Notes under the pieces: model-generated
The model's input: only the letters and a program-made list of their open reading frames with translations
Told to the model about the DNA's origin: nothing
The model's database searches: none
Source of the DNA: Histoplasma ohiense
Taxonomy: Eukaryota; Ascomycota; Eurotiomycetes; Onygenales; Ajellomycetaceae
Assembly: GCA_017607445.1 (NCBI GenBank)
Contig: JAEVHH010000001.1
Location: 496,001-560,000, forward strand
Length of the DNA stretch: 64,000 bases
Reading direction: 5' to 3'
Made by a program: the position numbers and the translations under genes
Shown here: in pieces, positions 46,374-57,440 of the stretch
How positions within the stretch are numbered: the first letter of the stretch is position 1
Layout: each line of letters begins with the position of its first letter

Positions 46374-47693
46374 GTCAACGAGCAAAACCCCGAACGAGCC
46401 CAATTCTTCGAATTAGACAACGCGAGTACCCTCAATCGATTCCTACTGCCTCCATCAGTAACTGCTGGAAATTTGAAAAGATTTGATGAAGTTTTGAGGG
46501 AGATATTTGATGAATAGTGTTTTGGCATCTGCTTGAGCAGATCTTCAACAGTTCATCAAATTACTCCATCAATACTGGGTCAAATCAACTCAGATTTTGA
46601 TCACAGATAGATCTATCTTAAATTGATAATCTATTAAAATCTTATTCAATTTGGTCTGCAGTTGCTTGAGTTATTCTTGATTCTCTGTTTGAGAAAACCC
46701 TGATCAATTTTTGTGTTCCAACACACCCGTGCCAAGTCCCCCCTGAGTACCTCCCAGCCACACGTGCCTGCCAAGTAACAAAAAGATACCTCGGCACAAT
46801 TGACTAGTGCATACCCCATCAATTCGAATCCATCGTCCCTCGAATCCCTCATCGAATCCCTCCGAATAACCCCTCCATTGATATAAACATAGAATAAAAG
46901 TGGAAATTTCAGTGTTTGAAAGATAGCTTGGTCTCTGCAAGTAGTTTGTATATATATTTATATATATATAATCTATTATAAAGGAAAAAAGTACAGGTTT
47001 AGCCTGTTGATTCTTCATTTGCATACTCATTTCTTTGGAAACTCAATATTCAACTTATTGAGAGCTATTCAGTAAAATAAAGTGGTTCAATTTGAATGAA
47101 AAGGAATTCATTTAGTATTGAAAGCTTTTGATATTTCAGGAATATAATCTTAAACTGAGGTGGGGCCTAGTTTAAGCAGAAACTTTGAGAAGCTTTTTAA
47201 TTAAGAAAAAGACAAAGTTTGAAAGAGATAGAGTGTTTTTCACTGTTTTAGCTCTGAGTTAATAAAACAGTGAAGTCTTGCCCAAAGTCATATTTCTTTA
47301 ACTTTGTTTAGTGGCTGAAGAGCTTTCATTAATACTTGTTAATTTGCTTTTATATACCTCTGCTGGGTTAATTGAGCTGCACACTTGTTGTGTGGGGAAA
47401 TTTTTACAGTAAAGAATATAAATAGCTAGTTTTAACAGCTTCTCTTCAAAAAGCTGAGTCTTTTTTATCAGTTTTTCTATCAAAAACTGATACTTCAATC
47501 TTGACTTATTCAAATTGAAGTCATTAGTTCTCCCCTTCCTTATATTTGTAGCACTCAATTTGTGAAGATTTAACTGATTTATCTTTAAAAATCAGTTTCA
47601 GTTTGTTAAGTTCTCTTGAAAAACTTGACCTAGTTACTATTACTAGTAGGAAAAATAGACTGAAACACAATCAAATCATCTGTATCTATCAAT
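46374..47693 (+). promoter_or_regulatory. LINE-F 5' UTR with CpG-bearing promoter region
   Basis: The first 500 bp (46374-46880) contain many CpGs and C-runs, in sharp contrast with the CpG-free body. This is the expected place for an internal Pol II promoter in a full-length LINE. 46880-47693 is AT-rich, with no ORF that I trust. Confidence 0.6.
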
Positions 47694-49232
47694 ATGATGG
47701 AGAGAGATGTGTTTTCTGAAGAGATTCCTGAAATTGAGTTTTGAAAGAAAAGAAAAAAGAAATATCAAGATCAGATGCAAGAGGTTGAGAATCTTGAAAA
47801 AGCTGCTAAGTTTTTGAAAAATCAATGCATGGAGGAAAAGGATACTGAAGTGCTTCAGATACTTTTGATTCAAGCAAGACAGTTGAATGAGATTCTCAAA
47901 TACAAACTAGAAATCTCTTCAAAACTTGAGAAAGTCTTTGAAACTAAAATGTTAAATCCTTTTCAAAAATCTGAGCAAAAAATAGAAACAAAAACTTATG
48001 CTCAGGCTGCAGCAGTTTCCTCCACACTTTCCTCCTCTTACTCTTCAAAGAAAAACACATCTATTGAGAAAAGAGCTCTGAATCAGGCTACAAAAAATCC
48101 TGATACTTTGAGTGCACAAAAATTAGAAAAACCAAGAAAAGAGCTGAAAGAAGAAAGACTTCTTCAATCAAAAGCTCAAAGACTGATTGTTAAAATCTTT
48201 AACAAAAAAGTTTTTGAGCAAAAAATGCTGTCAAATGCAAGTCTTATTTTTCAAATGAGAAATGAGATTAATCATGCATTGAACTCTATATCTGAAACTG
48301 AAATATACAAATCAGTTGTAGTATCAGTTGAAAGCTCTTTTCTGGGTAATTCTATAATTCTGACAACCATGCCTGAGTTCAACTCCAACTTCCTGGTGCA
48401 AACTCAACATATTTGAACACCAGTGATAGAATCTCTCTTGAAAACTGAAATTTCAGTGGAAAGAGATGAGAAATGGGGAAAATTTGTTCTTCATGACATA
48501 CCAACAGCAATCTTCAATCATGATGATGGGCTGGTTCAGCTTCAACATGAGATTGAAGATTTTAATTCAATCAAATTAAAAAAATTACCAATTTGGTTGA
48601 ATAATGAGGAACAAAGAGAAAACAGACAAAATGCTTCAGTTTTAATTATAACTGATTCATTTGAACAATCTAAAATCTCATTTGTAAGAATTGCTGGTAT
48701 GAGAATGAGAACATATGAGTTTAAAGATACAAGAGAAAATTTAAAAGCTCACACTCAATGTTCAAATTGTCAGAAATATGGTCATTTTGCAAATCTCTGT
48801 AGAAGAAATGTGAAATGTCAAATTTGTGCTCAATCTCACAAAACTGCTGAACACAGTTGTCAATTTTGTTTAAAAAAAGGAGTTATATGTGAGCACTCTA
48901 AGTCTGTTGCAAAATGTGCCAATTGCAAAGAGCCTCATTTTGCAAATTCGAAAGAATGTGTGTTTGCTCCTAAGTCAGGAAAATCAGTAAAATCAGTAAT
49001 ACAAACTGATACTTCTGTCTCTGCTAATATGAAAAATAGTGGCAGTCAAAAAAGAAGAAATTCTCAGATCTCTAATTCTGTTGTATCTGAATCTTCTGAA
49101 AAACAAAAAATGAAAGTACAAAAGTCATCAAAGACTCCCATTCAAACACAAATGAGAGATACACATATGCAAGATATGATAGCTGTTGAAGTTGTGAATA
49201 ATAGATTTAGTCTATTATCTGACTCTGAATGA
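47694..49232 (+). pseudogene. LINE-F ORF1 (gag-like) with two in-frame TGA codons
   Basis: 512 codons from ATG 47694. TGA codons at 47742-47744 and 48414-48416 interrupt an otherwise open frame. The N-terminal part is Lys/Glu-rich and coiled-coil-like (about codons 20-90). A long basic region follows, and the C-terminal part has a run of CCHC/CCCH zinc knuckles (about 48765-48960: CSNCQKYGHFANLC, CQIC...H...C, CANCKEPHFANSKEC). Such ORF1 proteins bind the LINE RNA. ORF2 begins 30 bp after the stop. Arg is encoded by AGA/AGG throughout; the only CpG I see in the coding part is near 48948. Confidence 0.8.
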
Positions 49233-49262
49233 AGATAAAAAATCATTCAACAGTCTTATATA

Positions 49263-52200
49263 ATGCAGGAAAAACATCAAAAAAATGTTAAAAGTTCTAC
49301 AAAAATCAAATTTATTCAAAATAATGTGGACAGAATAAATCCATGTCTTTATTCCTGTTTACAAATTGGCCATGAGCAAAAAGCAGACTTTGTTCTTATT
49401 CAAGAACCCAGACTTGATGCTGATCAAATGTATAGTGTATCTCATTCAGCATACTATTGTTTTCTACCAGAGAAAACAGATATTAGAGTTAGAGTGGCAA
49501 TTTATGCTAGAAAGAATTCTAGATTTCAATTCAATCTGAGATATGATTTGATATCTGACTCTGATATTCTTGTTGGTGACATTGTGGATATGAAAAAACA
49601 GTTTGAAAATATTCAATTAGTCAATATCTACAATGAAAGATCACTGAGAGAAAACAATAGAACTTGGACATTTGATAGATGTTTAATGGAGTTGAAACCA
49701 GAAAAGAATTCAATAATCATGGGGGATTTCAATGCTCATCACTCTTGGTGGAATTCAGAAAGAACTCAATCAATTAGAGCTGAAAAACTAGTTGAATGGG
49801 CACTTTTAAACAAACTAGAGTTGATAAATGAGCAAGACATTCCCACTTTTCACAAGCCAGGTTTGAGACAGAAATCAATTATAGATCTATGTTTTTTCTC
49901 TAAGAATCTATATAAGAATAAACATTTTAATTGGTATATTGACTCAAATGAAACAAATGGTGCTGCCACTGGTCATGAGATAATTCAAGTTGATATGGAA
50001 TTGGATAGTAATCAAACAGTTCAAAACCCATTATATTCAAATCAATACAACTTTGAAAAAGCTCAGTGGACAGAAGTGAAAAGAATGATTGAAAAGTTGA
50101 AATTAGAGAATAGAGAAACTCTTTATTGGAAATCAGATACAAATCTTACAGATAAAATGCTTGAAGACAGAGCAAATTTAATCACTGAGATTATTCTTTC
50201 AAGTATAAAGAAATATATTCCATTGAAAAGAGTCTCTGAATTCTCTAAGCCTTGGTGGAATGATGAGATTTCAAATAAAAAGAAGACATTTAGCTAGAGT
50301 TAAAAAAGATTGGAAAGAAGATCTTGTTTCATTTGAGTATTTAAAGAATATTAGAAATGATTATTTCTCAACAATTAAAAAGGCAAAGACTGATTGTTGG
50401 AATAACTTTCTAGAAAATGCTCAGGGGAAAGAGATCTTCAAAGCTTTTAGATATACTAAGTCAAAAACAATGTCTAAGCTACCAACATTGACTTATAATT
50501 TCCAGAATGAGGAAATTATAGCTAGCTCATTTGAAGATAAATGTCAAGCTTTTATGAGAATATTATTTCCATCATCAAATAATTCAACTGAGATTTGTTC
50601 TTTGCAAGAAGATAATGAATATGAACATGATAAGAAATGGGAATGGTCTGACTTAACTGAAGATGAATTAAAGACAGCTATTTTTTCATCTTCAAAGGTC
50701 ACAGCAGCAGGAGCTGATACTATAAATCATTTAATAATTCAAGAGCTTTATTCAGTACTAAAAGATGAGCTCTTTGAATTGTTCTCAAATCTTTTGAAAT
50801 ATGGGTATCATCCTAAGTGCTGGAGGCATGCTGTTGGAGTTATTCTTTCAAAACCCAATAGAAAACCAACTATTCCTAAATCTTATAGAGTGATATCTCT
50901 GCTGAATTGCCTGGGAAAAATTCTGGAAAAGATAATTGCCACTAGATTGTCTTTTCTATCTGCTACTACTGATCTATTATATGATGATCAAATGGGAAGT
51001 AGAAAGCAAAACTCAGCAATTGATGCAGTTCTCTCTGTAGTTCATGATATTCAACTTGCAAAGAATGAAAAAATGGTTACAACTGCAATGTTTATTGATA
51101 TAAAAGGTGCATTTGATTGTGTTTCACTTTCTCAAATGATCAATACTTTGATAGAACTGAGAATGCCAAAGTCTCTCATTAAGTGGGTTATCTGTTTCAT
51201 GTCAAAAAAGAACTATCCAGTTGCTTTTTGATGGAATGAGACAAGATATAACAGATATTGAGATAGGAGTTCCTCAGGGTTCCCCAGTCTCACCCATTTT
51301 GTTTGCTATATTTGTCAAGTTTCTATTTATTGATAGACAAATGGCAATTATGGTGAGAACTCCAAGCTATGTGGATGATTTAGGCCTAGTTGTAAGCTCA
51401 GAATCAATTGTGAATAACTGCAATTTGATTGAGCAAGCAGCAACTGAAATGATTGAAAAAGCAAAATCAAAAAACATTGTTTTTGATATGGATAAAACTG
51501 AATTAATTCACTTTTATCCAAATTTCAGAGAAAAAGATACTGAAGTTAAGCTTTTAAATCATTCAGTTAAACCTAAAAACTCAGTTAGATGGCTTGGTGT
51601 TTGGTTAGATTCTCATTTGAATTTTAAATCTCATGTGCAAATAAAAACTGCAAATGCTGAAAGAATTTTAAACAGTATATTGAGACTTTCAAATACTGAA
51701 AGAGGTCTGACATTTCAAGCAATGAGACAATTATATATTGCCTGTGTGACCTCTGTTTCAGATTATGCAGTTCAGGTGTGGTGGAGAGGTCAAAAACACT
51801 TTATAGAAAGATTTCAAAAACTTCAAAACTTAGCTTTAAGAAAGATCTTAGAAGTATTCAAAACTACTCCAATTAAAGCTATGGAAATTGAAGCCTCTAT
51901 TTCTCCACCACAAGTGAGATTTGATAAAATCTGTATGAATTATGCTCTCAGAATTATGAAGCTATATTCACATCATTCTATTAGAAAGAGAGTTTCAAGT
52001 TCTTTTCCAAATGAATCAAATGGATTAGAATTAGATTGGGAACTTTATCTTGATTGGAATGAAACTGATTTATCTGAAAATTCAAGTTCTTTACAAAGAA
52101 GAAGAATACCATCTCAGCTATTTAGAATTTGCTCAATGGTTAAGGACTGTTTCTCTAGTTTAAATGTAGAGAGAATAGCTATTGAAAATCTCTCTCCTTG

Positions 52201-53185
52201 GAAGAAAAGTCTTGATAATCTTGTTGATTTAAATGTTAGTCAACTTTCAAAAGAAGATCAGACTCAAGAACATTTAAAGCTTTTGAAACAAATGAAAAAT
52301 AAAGCAATTCTTATATACACTGATGGCTCAAAATGTGAGAAAACAGGCAATCTTGGAGCTGGAATAGCATATTCAGAAAATGATAAAAACTATATTCTTG
52401 ATTCTTGGCAAATTGGAAAAGAGTCAGAAGTTTTTAATGCTGAATTATTTGCAATTTCAAGAGCTTTCAAATTGATTGAAATGAAGATTGAACAATGGAA
52501 AAGATTTGAGCATATTTGGATATTCTCTGATAGTCAAGCAGAGCTTAAAAGACTTCAAAGTAATAAAATCAGCAGTGGACAGTCAATGCTAGAGCTGATT
52601 TTGAAAAGTCTTCAAAATATTCAAAGAAAAATCTCATTCAATTGTTCTATTCATCTTCACTGGGTGCCTGCTCACATGGGTATATATGGCAATGAAATGG
52701 CTGATAGAGCTGCAAAAAAAGCAACTGAATTAGAAATCTGCTTTCAAAGAATTGTAACATGGGCTTTTATTAAGAGAAAAATAAGAGAATCATGTTTGCA
52801 AAAATGGCAAGATATCTGGCTTATGCAAAGAAAAAGTGTGCATTACTCCAGATTTGAAACAAAGCCAAAGTGGAAAACTTGTTCAATAAAGTGTAAAAAG
52901 AAACTTTTTGCTACAATAATGCAGCTAAAGCTTGGACATGATTACTTCAAATCATATTTAACAAAGTTTAGAGATGATTTAAGTAGTCTATGTTTAGATT
53001 GTCAGTTATATGAAAATCCAGAGCATCTTCTGTTACTTTGTGCAAAGTATTCAGAATTGAGGTTGAAACTGAGAAAGAAGTTTGAATTGGAACAATTAAG
53101 TTTGAATCTGTTATTCAATACAGAAACTGGAAACAAGTTTTTAATTGAATATTTGAAAGAATCAAATGTTGCTACAAGAGTTTGA
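49263..53185 (+). pseudogene. LINE-F ORF2 (endonuclease, RT, RNase H) with two frameshifts
   Basis: Three overlapping open pieces, 49263-50297, 50260-51231 and 51221-53185, make one polyprotein of about 1,300 residues with two frameshifts near A-rich runs (about 50275-50285 and 51208-51230). Domains: APE-type endonuclease (about 49300-50000; QEPRLD, IMGDFNAHHSWWNSE, LRQKSIIDL); RT (about 50860-51620; FIDIKGAFDCVS, GVPQGSPVSPILF, SYVDDLGL, the YxDD box as YVDD); RNase H (about 52310-52730; YTDGSKC, AELFAI, IFSDSQAEL, WVPAHMGIYGNEMADRA); and a C-terminal C-x2-C...H...C motif (about 52990-53045). The active-site residues of all three enzymes are present. Either the frameshifts are real inactivation or they are read errors in homopolymers. 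Confidence 0.85.
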
Positions 53186-53646
53186 ATGAATTGTCTGTTA
53201 AAAATATTGAGATCAGATTTTCAATTTGATTTATTTTGATTTTTCTTTTAGTCTTTCTTTTCATCTTGCTTTGAAGTCTCTCTTAAGTTGTTTATGATCA
53301 GTTTTAATTTGTTTTGAAAAGTTTGGTTTGTTTTTTGTTGATGTTATAGTTGTTGTCAGTGGTTTTTCTTTTCCTTGTTATAATAAAGCTGTCTTTTACA
53401 ATGTTTATTTCTTTTGTTTTCAAACTAAGTTGTGTTGACTTACTGACATTCTTTTGATTTTGATTTCTTTGATTGAACAGTTTGAATAGTTGTTTGATTC
53501 TGGGCTGGAATTCTGATAATGCATGTTTTAAATTGTCTTTGTATATTAAATTATTCTTGAGTTGAAAAATCCTGAAGTGTTTCAGGTAGATGTCATAGTC
53601 ACTGACTGCATGCATCTATAATTGAAGAATAATAATAATAATAATA
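53186..53646 (+). other. LINE-F 3' UTR and (AAT)n tail
   Basis: T-rich 3' UTR, also present in S1 (24724-25130). It ends ...ataattgaagaat(aat)n. On the minus strand it has an open frame of 103 codons (53304-53615) that starts just inside the tail. Confidence 0.75.
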
Positions 53647-53660
53647 ATACAATGTCTTGA

Positions 53661-53745
53661 AAAATAGAAATCTGAACTTATAAGTGTTGAGAGATTTGAG
53701 ATTGTTACTGATTATAAGAATCTAGAATACTTCACAATCACTTGT
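53661..53745 (+). pseudogene. Gypsy-A2 RNase H, middle fragment
   Basis: 85 bp of RNase H between the LINE-F and X-A insertions, collinear with 889-987 of Gypsy-A1. The fragment ends in the X-A TSD. Confidence 0.8.
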
Positions 53746-54585
53746 TTGTTTGTTTGTTTGTATTGATTTAACATCCCGGAGAAAACATGGGCAGCACCCG
53801 TGTTTCAGAAGCCTCCTGAAGGGCATAGAGACATGCTATGCTGAAGAGATTTCTATATACACAGAGAGAAAGAAAACAGAATTCAGGTGGCAACTCTTGA
53901 GAAGACTCAGCTCATTGAAAAGGGTTTTACTGAGCTGCACATCCACTTCTGACCCAATGTATGACCATTCATGATGAGGCTATAGTGTGATTTCTGAGGG
54001 AAACCACCACTGCTGTGTCTGAAAGGCTTTACAGTGAATGAAGAGGAATAACTCTCTCAGTTGATCTGAGAACTGTCTATACTTCTAACAGCAGAGAAAA
54101 GACAGATGAGATAGATAAAAGAAAAGAGAAAAAATGAGTGTTCTGAAAAGAAAAATAAAGAAAAGAGTGAAGAAAAGACTGTGCTCTCTGTGACATCTTG
54201 CAATCATGTGACCCAGCACAAATCTGGAGGAAGAGAGAGAAGAGAGCACTGAAGAAGGTTGTGAGAGAAAAGAAGTGAAGAGAGACAGAGAGAGCAGTGA
54301 GAAGAGAGAAGAAGAGTACATACCTGCAGCTGAGAGCTGAGTCAGCATACAGACTGTACTGATTACACCACAGCTAGTTGAAACAGATGAGCCCATCATG
54401 CTGGTTTAACCATTTGCACCAGTTGAACCAATTGAACTGATTGAACTGATTGTACCAATTGTACCAATTGTACCATTTGTACCGATTGAACCGGTTGAAC
54501 CGATTGTACCGATTGAACCGGTTGAACCGATTGTACCGTTTGTACCGATTGAACCGATCGAGCCGATTGTACCGATTGAACCGAT
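53746..54585 (-). mobile_element. Composite repeat X-A
   Basis: 840-bp unit in minus orientation with a 15-bp TSD (ttcacaatcacttgt at 53731-53745 and 54586-54600), inserted in Gypsy-A2 RNase H. On its own strand: a 9-bp minisatellite head (54585 down to about 54405), a middle region with CT-rich tracts, and a 3' module ending taaatcaatac(aaac)n at 53746-53760. It is less decayed than X-B (its head units still read CGG). X-A sits beside LINE-F in the same host but is a separate event. Confidence 0.86.
54405..54585 (-). repeat. 9-bp minisatellite head of X-A
   Basis: Twenty units of TCGGTTCAA/TCGGTACAA type. Units next to the element's 5' end are nearly uniform and keep CpG, while inner units drift to TCAGTTCAA and TTGGTACAA. 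The unit overlaps a B-box-like GGTTCAA core. Confidence 0.9.
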
Positions 54586-56330
54586 TTCACAATCACTTGT
54601 AAGCTCACTGAGAGATATATGTGTTGGTCATTATTTCTTAGCTGTTTTTCATTCATAATTTGTTATTGATCTGAAGTAGAGAACACTCTTATGGATGCTC
54701 TGTCCCACTGAGAACAAGATATACCATCTGATAACTTAGATGACAGATGAAAACACTGAAAGTATCAGTTAATTGACCTCACAATTATAGAAAGTTCTAC
54801 ACAATCAGACAAACTCTGTGTATATATCAATCAGTTCTGAGTTCAAGAATCCTCACTTGAAGAACAATGAAGACTAGCAGCAAAAGCAGATGAATTCTGA
54901 CAGTAAGTTATTAAAGCTGTATGAAGTAAAGCATCTTGATTTTCTGCAGATGTATACTCAAGAATGAATATCTCAGCATATTCAATTGACAATGACAACT
55001 GCTTACACTTTTGAGATAGATGATGAATCTCTGATTCAGAATCTCTATAAACACAGATCATGCAAGAAATTCATGATTTACTGATGACTGAGCACTCAGA
55101 ATGTGAAATTATGTACAACATTGTCACTCAAGAATTCTACTGATCAGATATATTGAAAGATATACATCAGTTTGTATGCAACTGTGATCACTGTGACTCA
55201 GTGACAGTATGATATGAACACTGAAAAGAGATACTGAAGCTTCTATCTGTCTCTGACTGAATTTGATGTGATATAGCTATCAATTTTGCAGTTTTCTTAT
55301 TCAAAAGCAGAGGTTCTACAAACATTCTAGTTATTGTTGACTGACTCAGTAAGAGTGTAATACTACAGCTCTGTGACAAGATGAATACTGAAGTAGTTGC
55401 AGATGTCTTTGTCAGAAGCTCATTCTATCATATACACAGTCTGTCTTCATTCATTGTATCAGATAGAGACAGTCAATTCATCAGTGCACTCTGACCCTGC
55501 ATATGTCAATTATTAAGAATTGAACAAAAGTTATCAACAGCATATCACTCAGAGACTGATGAAGCTAGTGAGAGAATGATACAAACAGTAAAGAACATTC
55601 TTCATAAGTTTTGCAATTATATGTAAGACAACTGAAGCAATCTGCTGTCATACACTGAGATTGTGATTAATAGTTGAGATTCTGTTACAACAGATGTAAG
55701 CTCATTCTTTCTTCTACATGAATACAACTTAGAGATTCTGAACTTCTCTGAGACTCTCTGAGAAACTGTGTACATCTGCAGTCTCATACAGATGGCAGAG
55801 AATATTGTGAGCAAGTTGAAGAAAGTCTGCAAATAAGCAGAAGCTTCAATGATCAGTATTCAGTAAGATTACAAGAATCAAGTGAATATCAGAAGAAGTT
55901 CTACAACTCAATATCATATAGAAGACAAAGTCTGACTGAATCTCAAGAATATAAGAACAGATCATCTCTTGTGTACACTAGATTATCATCACATCAAGTA
56001 TACAGTGAAGAAAGTGCTAGACATGTATGATTATTGACTTGACATCTCATCTGATATCTATAATGTCTTTCATATGAACCTGCTTCAATCCACAGCTGAG
56101 GATCCATTCCCCTCACAGAGAATCTCTGATTGACAGCCATCCATCATCATAAAAGAAGACAATGAACTCAAGTGGGAAATTGAAGCAATTCTTGACAATA
56201 GAACCAACTGCCACCACTGTGAATATCTTGTCAAATGAATAGAATACAATTGTCCAATCTGGGAATCTGTGTCTGTCTTGAAGAACACCATCACTCTCAA
56301 CACCTACAAGTCCTCACTTACTCTGATAGA
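54586..56330 (+). pseudogene. Gypsy-A2 RNase H end, integrase and chromodomain
   Basis: Collinear with 974-2710 of Gypsy-A1. The integrase HHCC region is at about 55080-55200, and the core motif SDRDSQF at about 55468. The chromodomain is at about 56170-56300 (KWEIEAILDNRTNCHHCEYL). It is broken by TGA stops. Confidence 0.83.
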
Positions 56331-56339
56331 GGGGGATAA

Positions 56340-56873
56340 TGTGATGGATTAGTATCTGTTAGTAATTAACTTACACAATCAACTCTTCTTCTGCATTCAC
56401 TTGTTTCTGACTGTTGTGATCTCATGTAACTCTCAATGTTCTTCTACTCTGTGCTTCATGCTTGTGTAGTCTCTAATGATTCTTTTATGTAGCTTCTAAC
56501 ATTCTCTTACTCTGTGTTCTGTGCTTGTGTAGTCTCTAATAATTCTTCTGTGTAGTCTTCAATGATTCTCTCATCTCATGCTCTGTGCTTGTGTAGTTTC
56601 TAACAATTCTTCTGTGTAGCTCTCAATGATTCTCTCACTTTATACTCTGTACTTGTATAGTTTCTAACAATTCTTCTGTATAGCTCTTAACATTCTTTCA
56701 CTCCACACTCCACTGTGGAGTGGCTTCTGATATTCTTCCACTCTGAAATTCTCTCTATAAGAACCCTCTTCATACAACCTTTTCTTCTGATTTCTTTTCT
56801 CTTTCTTTTCTTAATCAATTCGTAATCTGTATTAGAATAGTGTTAGATTGTTAATCGAAGTACACCCGTTACA
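56340..56873 (+). repeat. Gypsy-A2 3' LTR
   Basis: TGTGATGG...CGTTACA, 534 bp, preceded by the polypurine tract AGAGGGGGATAA. Its TATA box has drifted to CTATAAGAA (about 56754). TSD ctctc follows at 56874. Confidence 0.9.
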
Positions 56874-56878
56874 CTCTC

Positions 56879-57440
56879 TTCTCTTCTGATCAGTTTTTCT
56901 TCATGTATGCATATTTATTGTTTTGTTGATCTCTCTGTGAATCTCTTTATTAAAGATATTGAATTGATGTGTCAGACTCTGCATGAGATGAAGGCATGCA
57001 CTGTATTTCTATACACACATCTTGAGATTCTGAAGTTTTTGACACAGACTGAGTTTTAGTTTCTCTTTTGTTATGTATGAATGTTTCTGAGGATTGTTGA
57101 TTTGAGTATTTTTGTTGGCATACATCTTTTCTTTTGTTTTTGCAACATTCATGTATTTTTAGAAGTTGGGTGAAGTTCTTGCAGCAGTCATTAGAGCTGT
57201 GTGTGAATAGATCTTTTTTCTGATTTCCTCTTTTTTCTTTCTTTTCTAGTTGTTAATCTCACATGATCTTTTACTGATTCTACATTTGATGACTAGATAT
57301 GGCAGATCTCATGTTTTTCAATGAGAGTCTTCTGTCTTCATATATTATACTGTCTCTCTTCACAAGCTCAGACAACTACAGTGAATGATCTGTTGAAACT
57401 AATCTTATCTGATCTCTGAGCATTCTCAGATGCTGAAATA
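56879..57440. other. Gypsy-B downstream region with plus-strand open pieces
   Basis: On the plus strand a 44-codon stretch at about 56921-57055 (VDLSVNLFIKDIELMCQTLH...) and a second around 57170-57235 (WVKFLQQSLELC) look protein-like. Together with 41403-42656 they might be exons of an antisense gene in Gypsy-B. This is weak evidence. Confidence 0.25.

Larger units (their letters stand above)
46374..53646 (+). mobile_element. LINE-F, nearly intact Tad1-like LINE
   Basis: 7,273-bp non-LTR retrotransposon inserted in the RNase H of Gypsy-A2, with a 14-bp TSD (atacaatgtcttga at 46360-46373 and 53647-53660; the first bases may be shared with the tail). Parts: a CpG-containing 5' UTR (46374-47693), ORF1 (47694-49232), ORF2 (49263-53185), and a 3' UTR ending in (AAT)n (53630-53646). 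The coding part has almost no CpG, yet its Trp codons (TGG) and frames are largely preserved, unlike its host element. It is one of the youngest insertions here. Confidence 0.92.
42657..56873 (+). mobile_element. Gypsy-A2, complete chromovirus with two nested insertions
   Basis: Plus-strand element with 534-bp LTRs at 42657-43190 and 56340-56873, and TSD ctctc (42652-42656 and 56874-56878). Internal order: leader 43191-43570, gag, protease, RT, RNase H (split by LINE-F at 46374 and X-A at 53746), integrase, chromodomain, polypurine tract (about 56327-56339). Without insertions it is about 6.1 kb. It is strongly decayed, with TGA stops throughout. Confidence 0.92.

Noticed and set aside
53750..53974. 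Antisense ORF in the X 3' module (also 39830-40075)
   Set aside because: It is open in X-A and X-B but broken in X-C. It starts in the (CAAA)n tail and shows no sign of a gene; most likely chance openness of a shared repeat.
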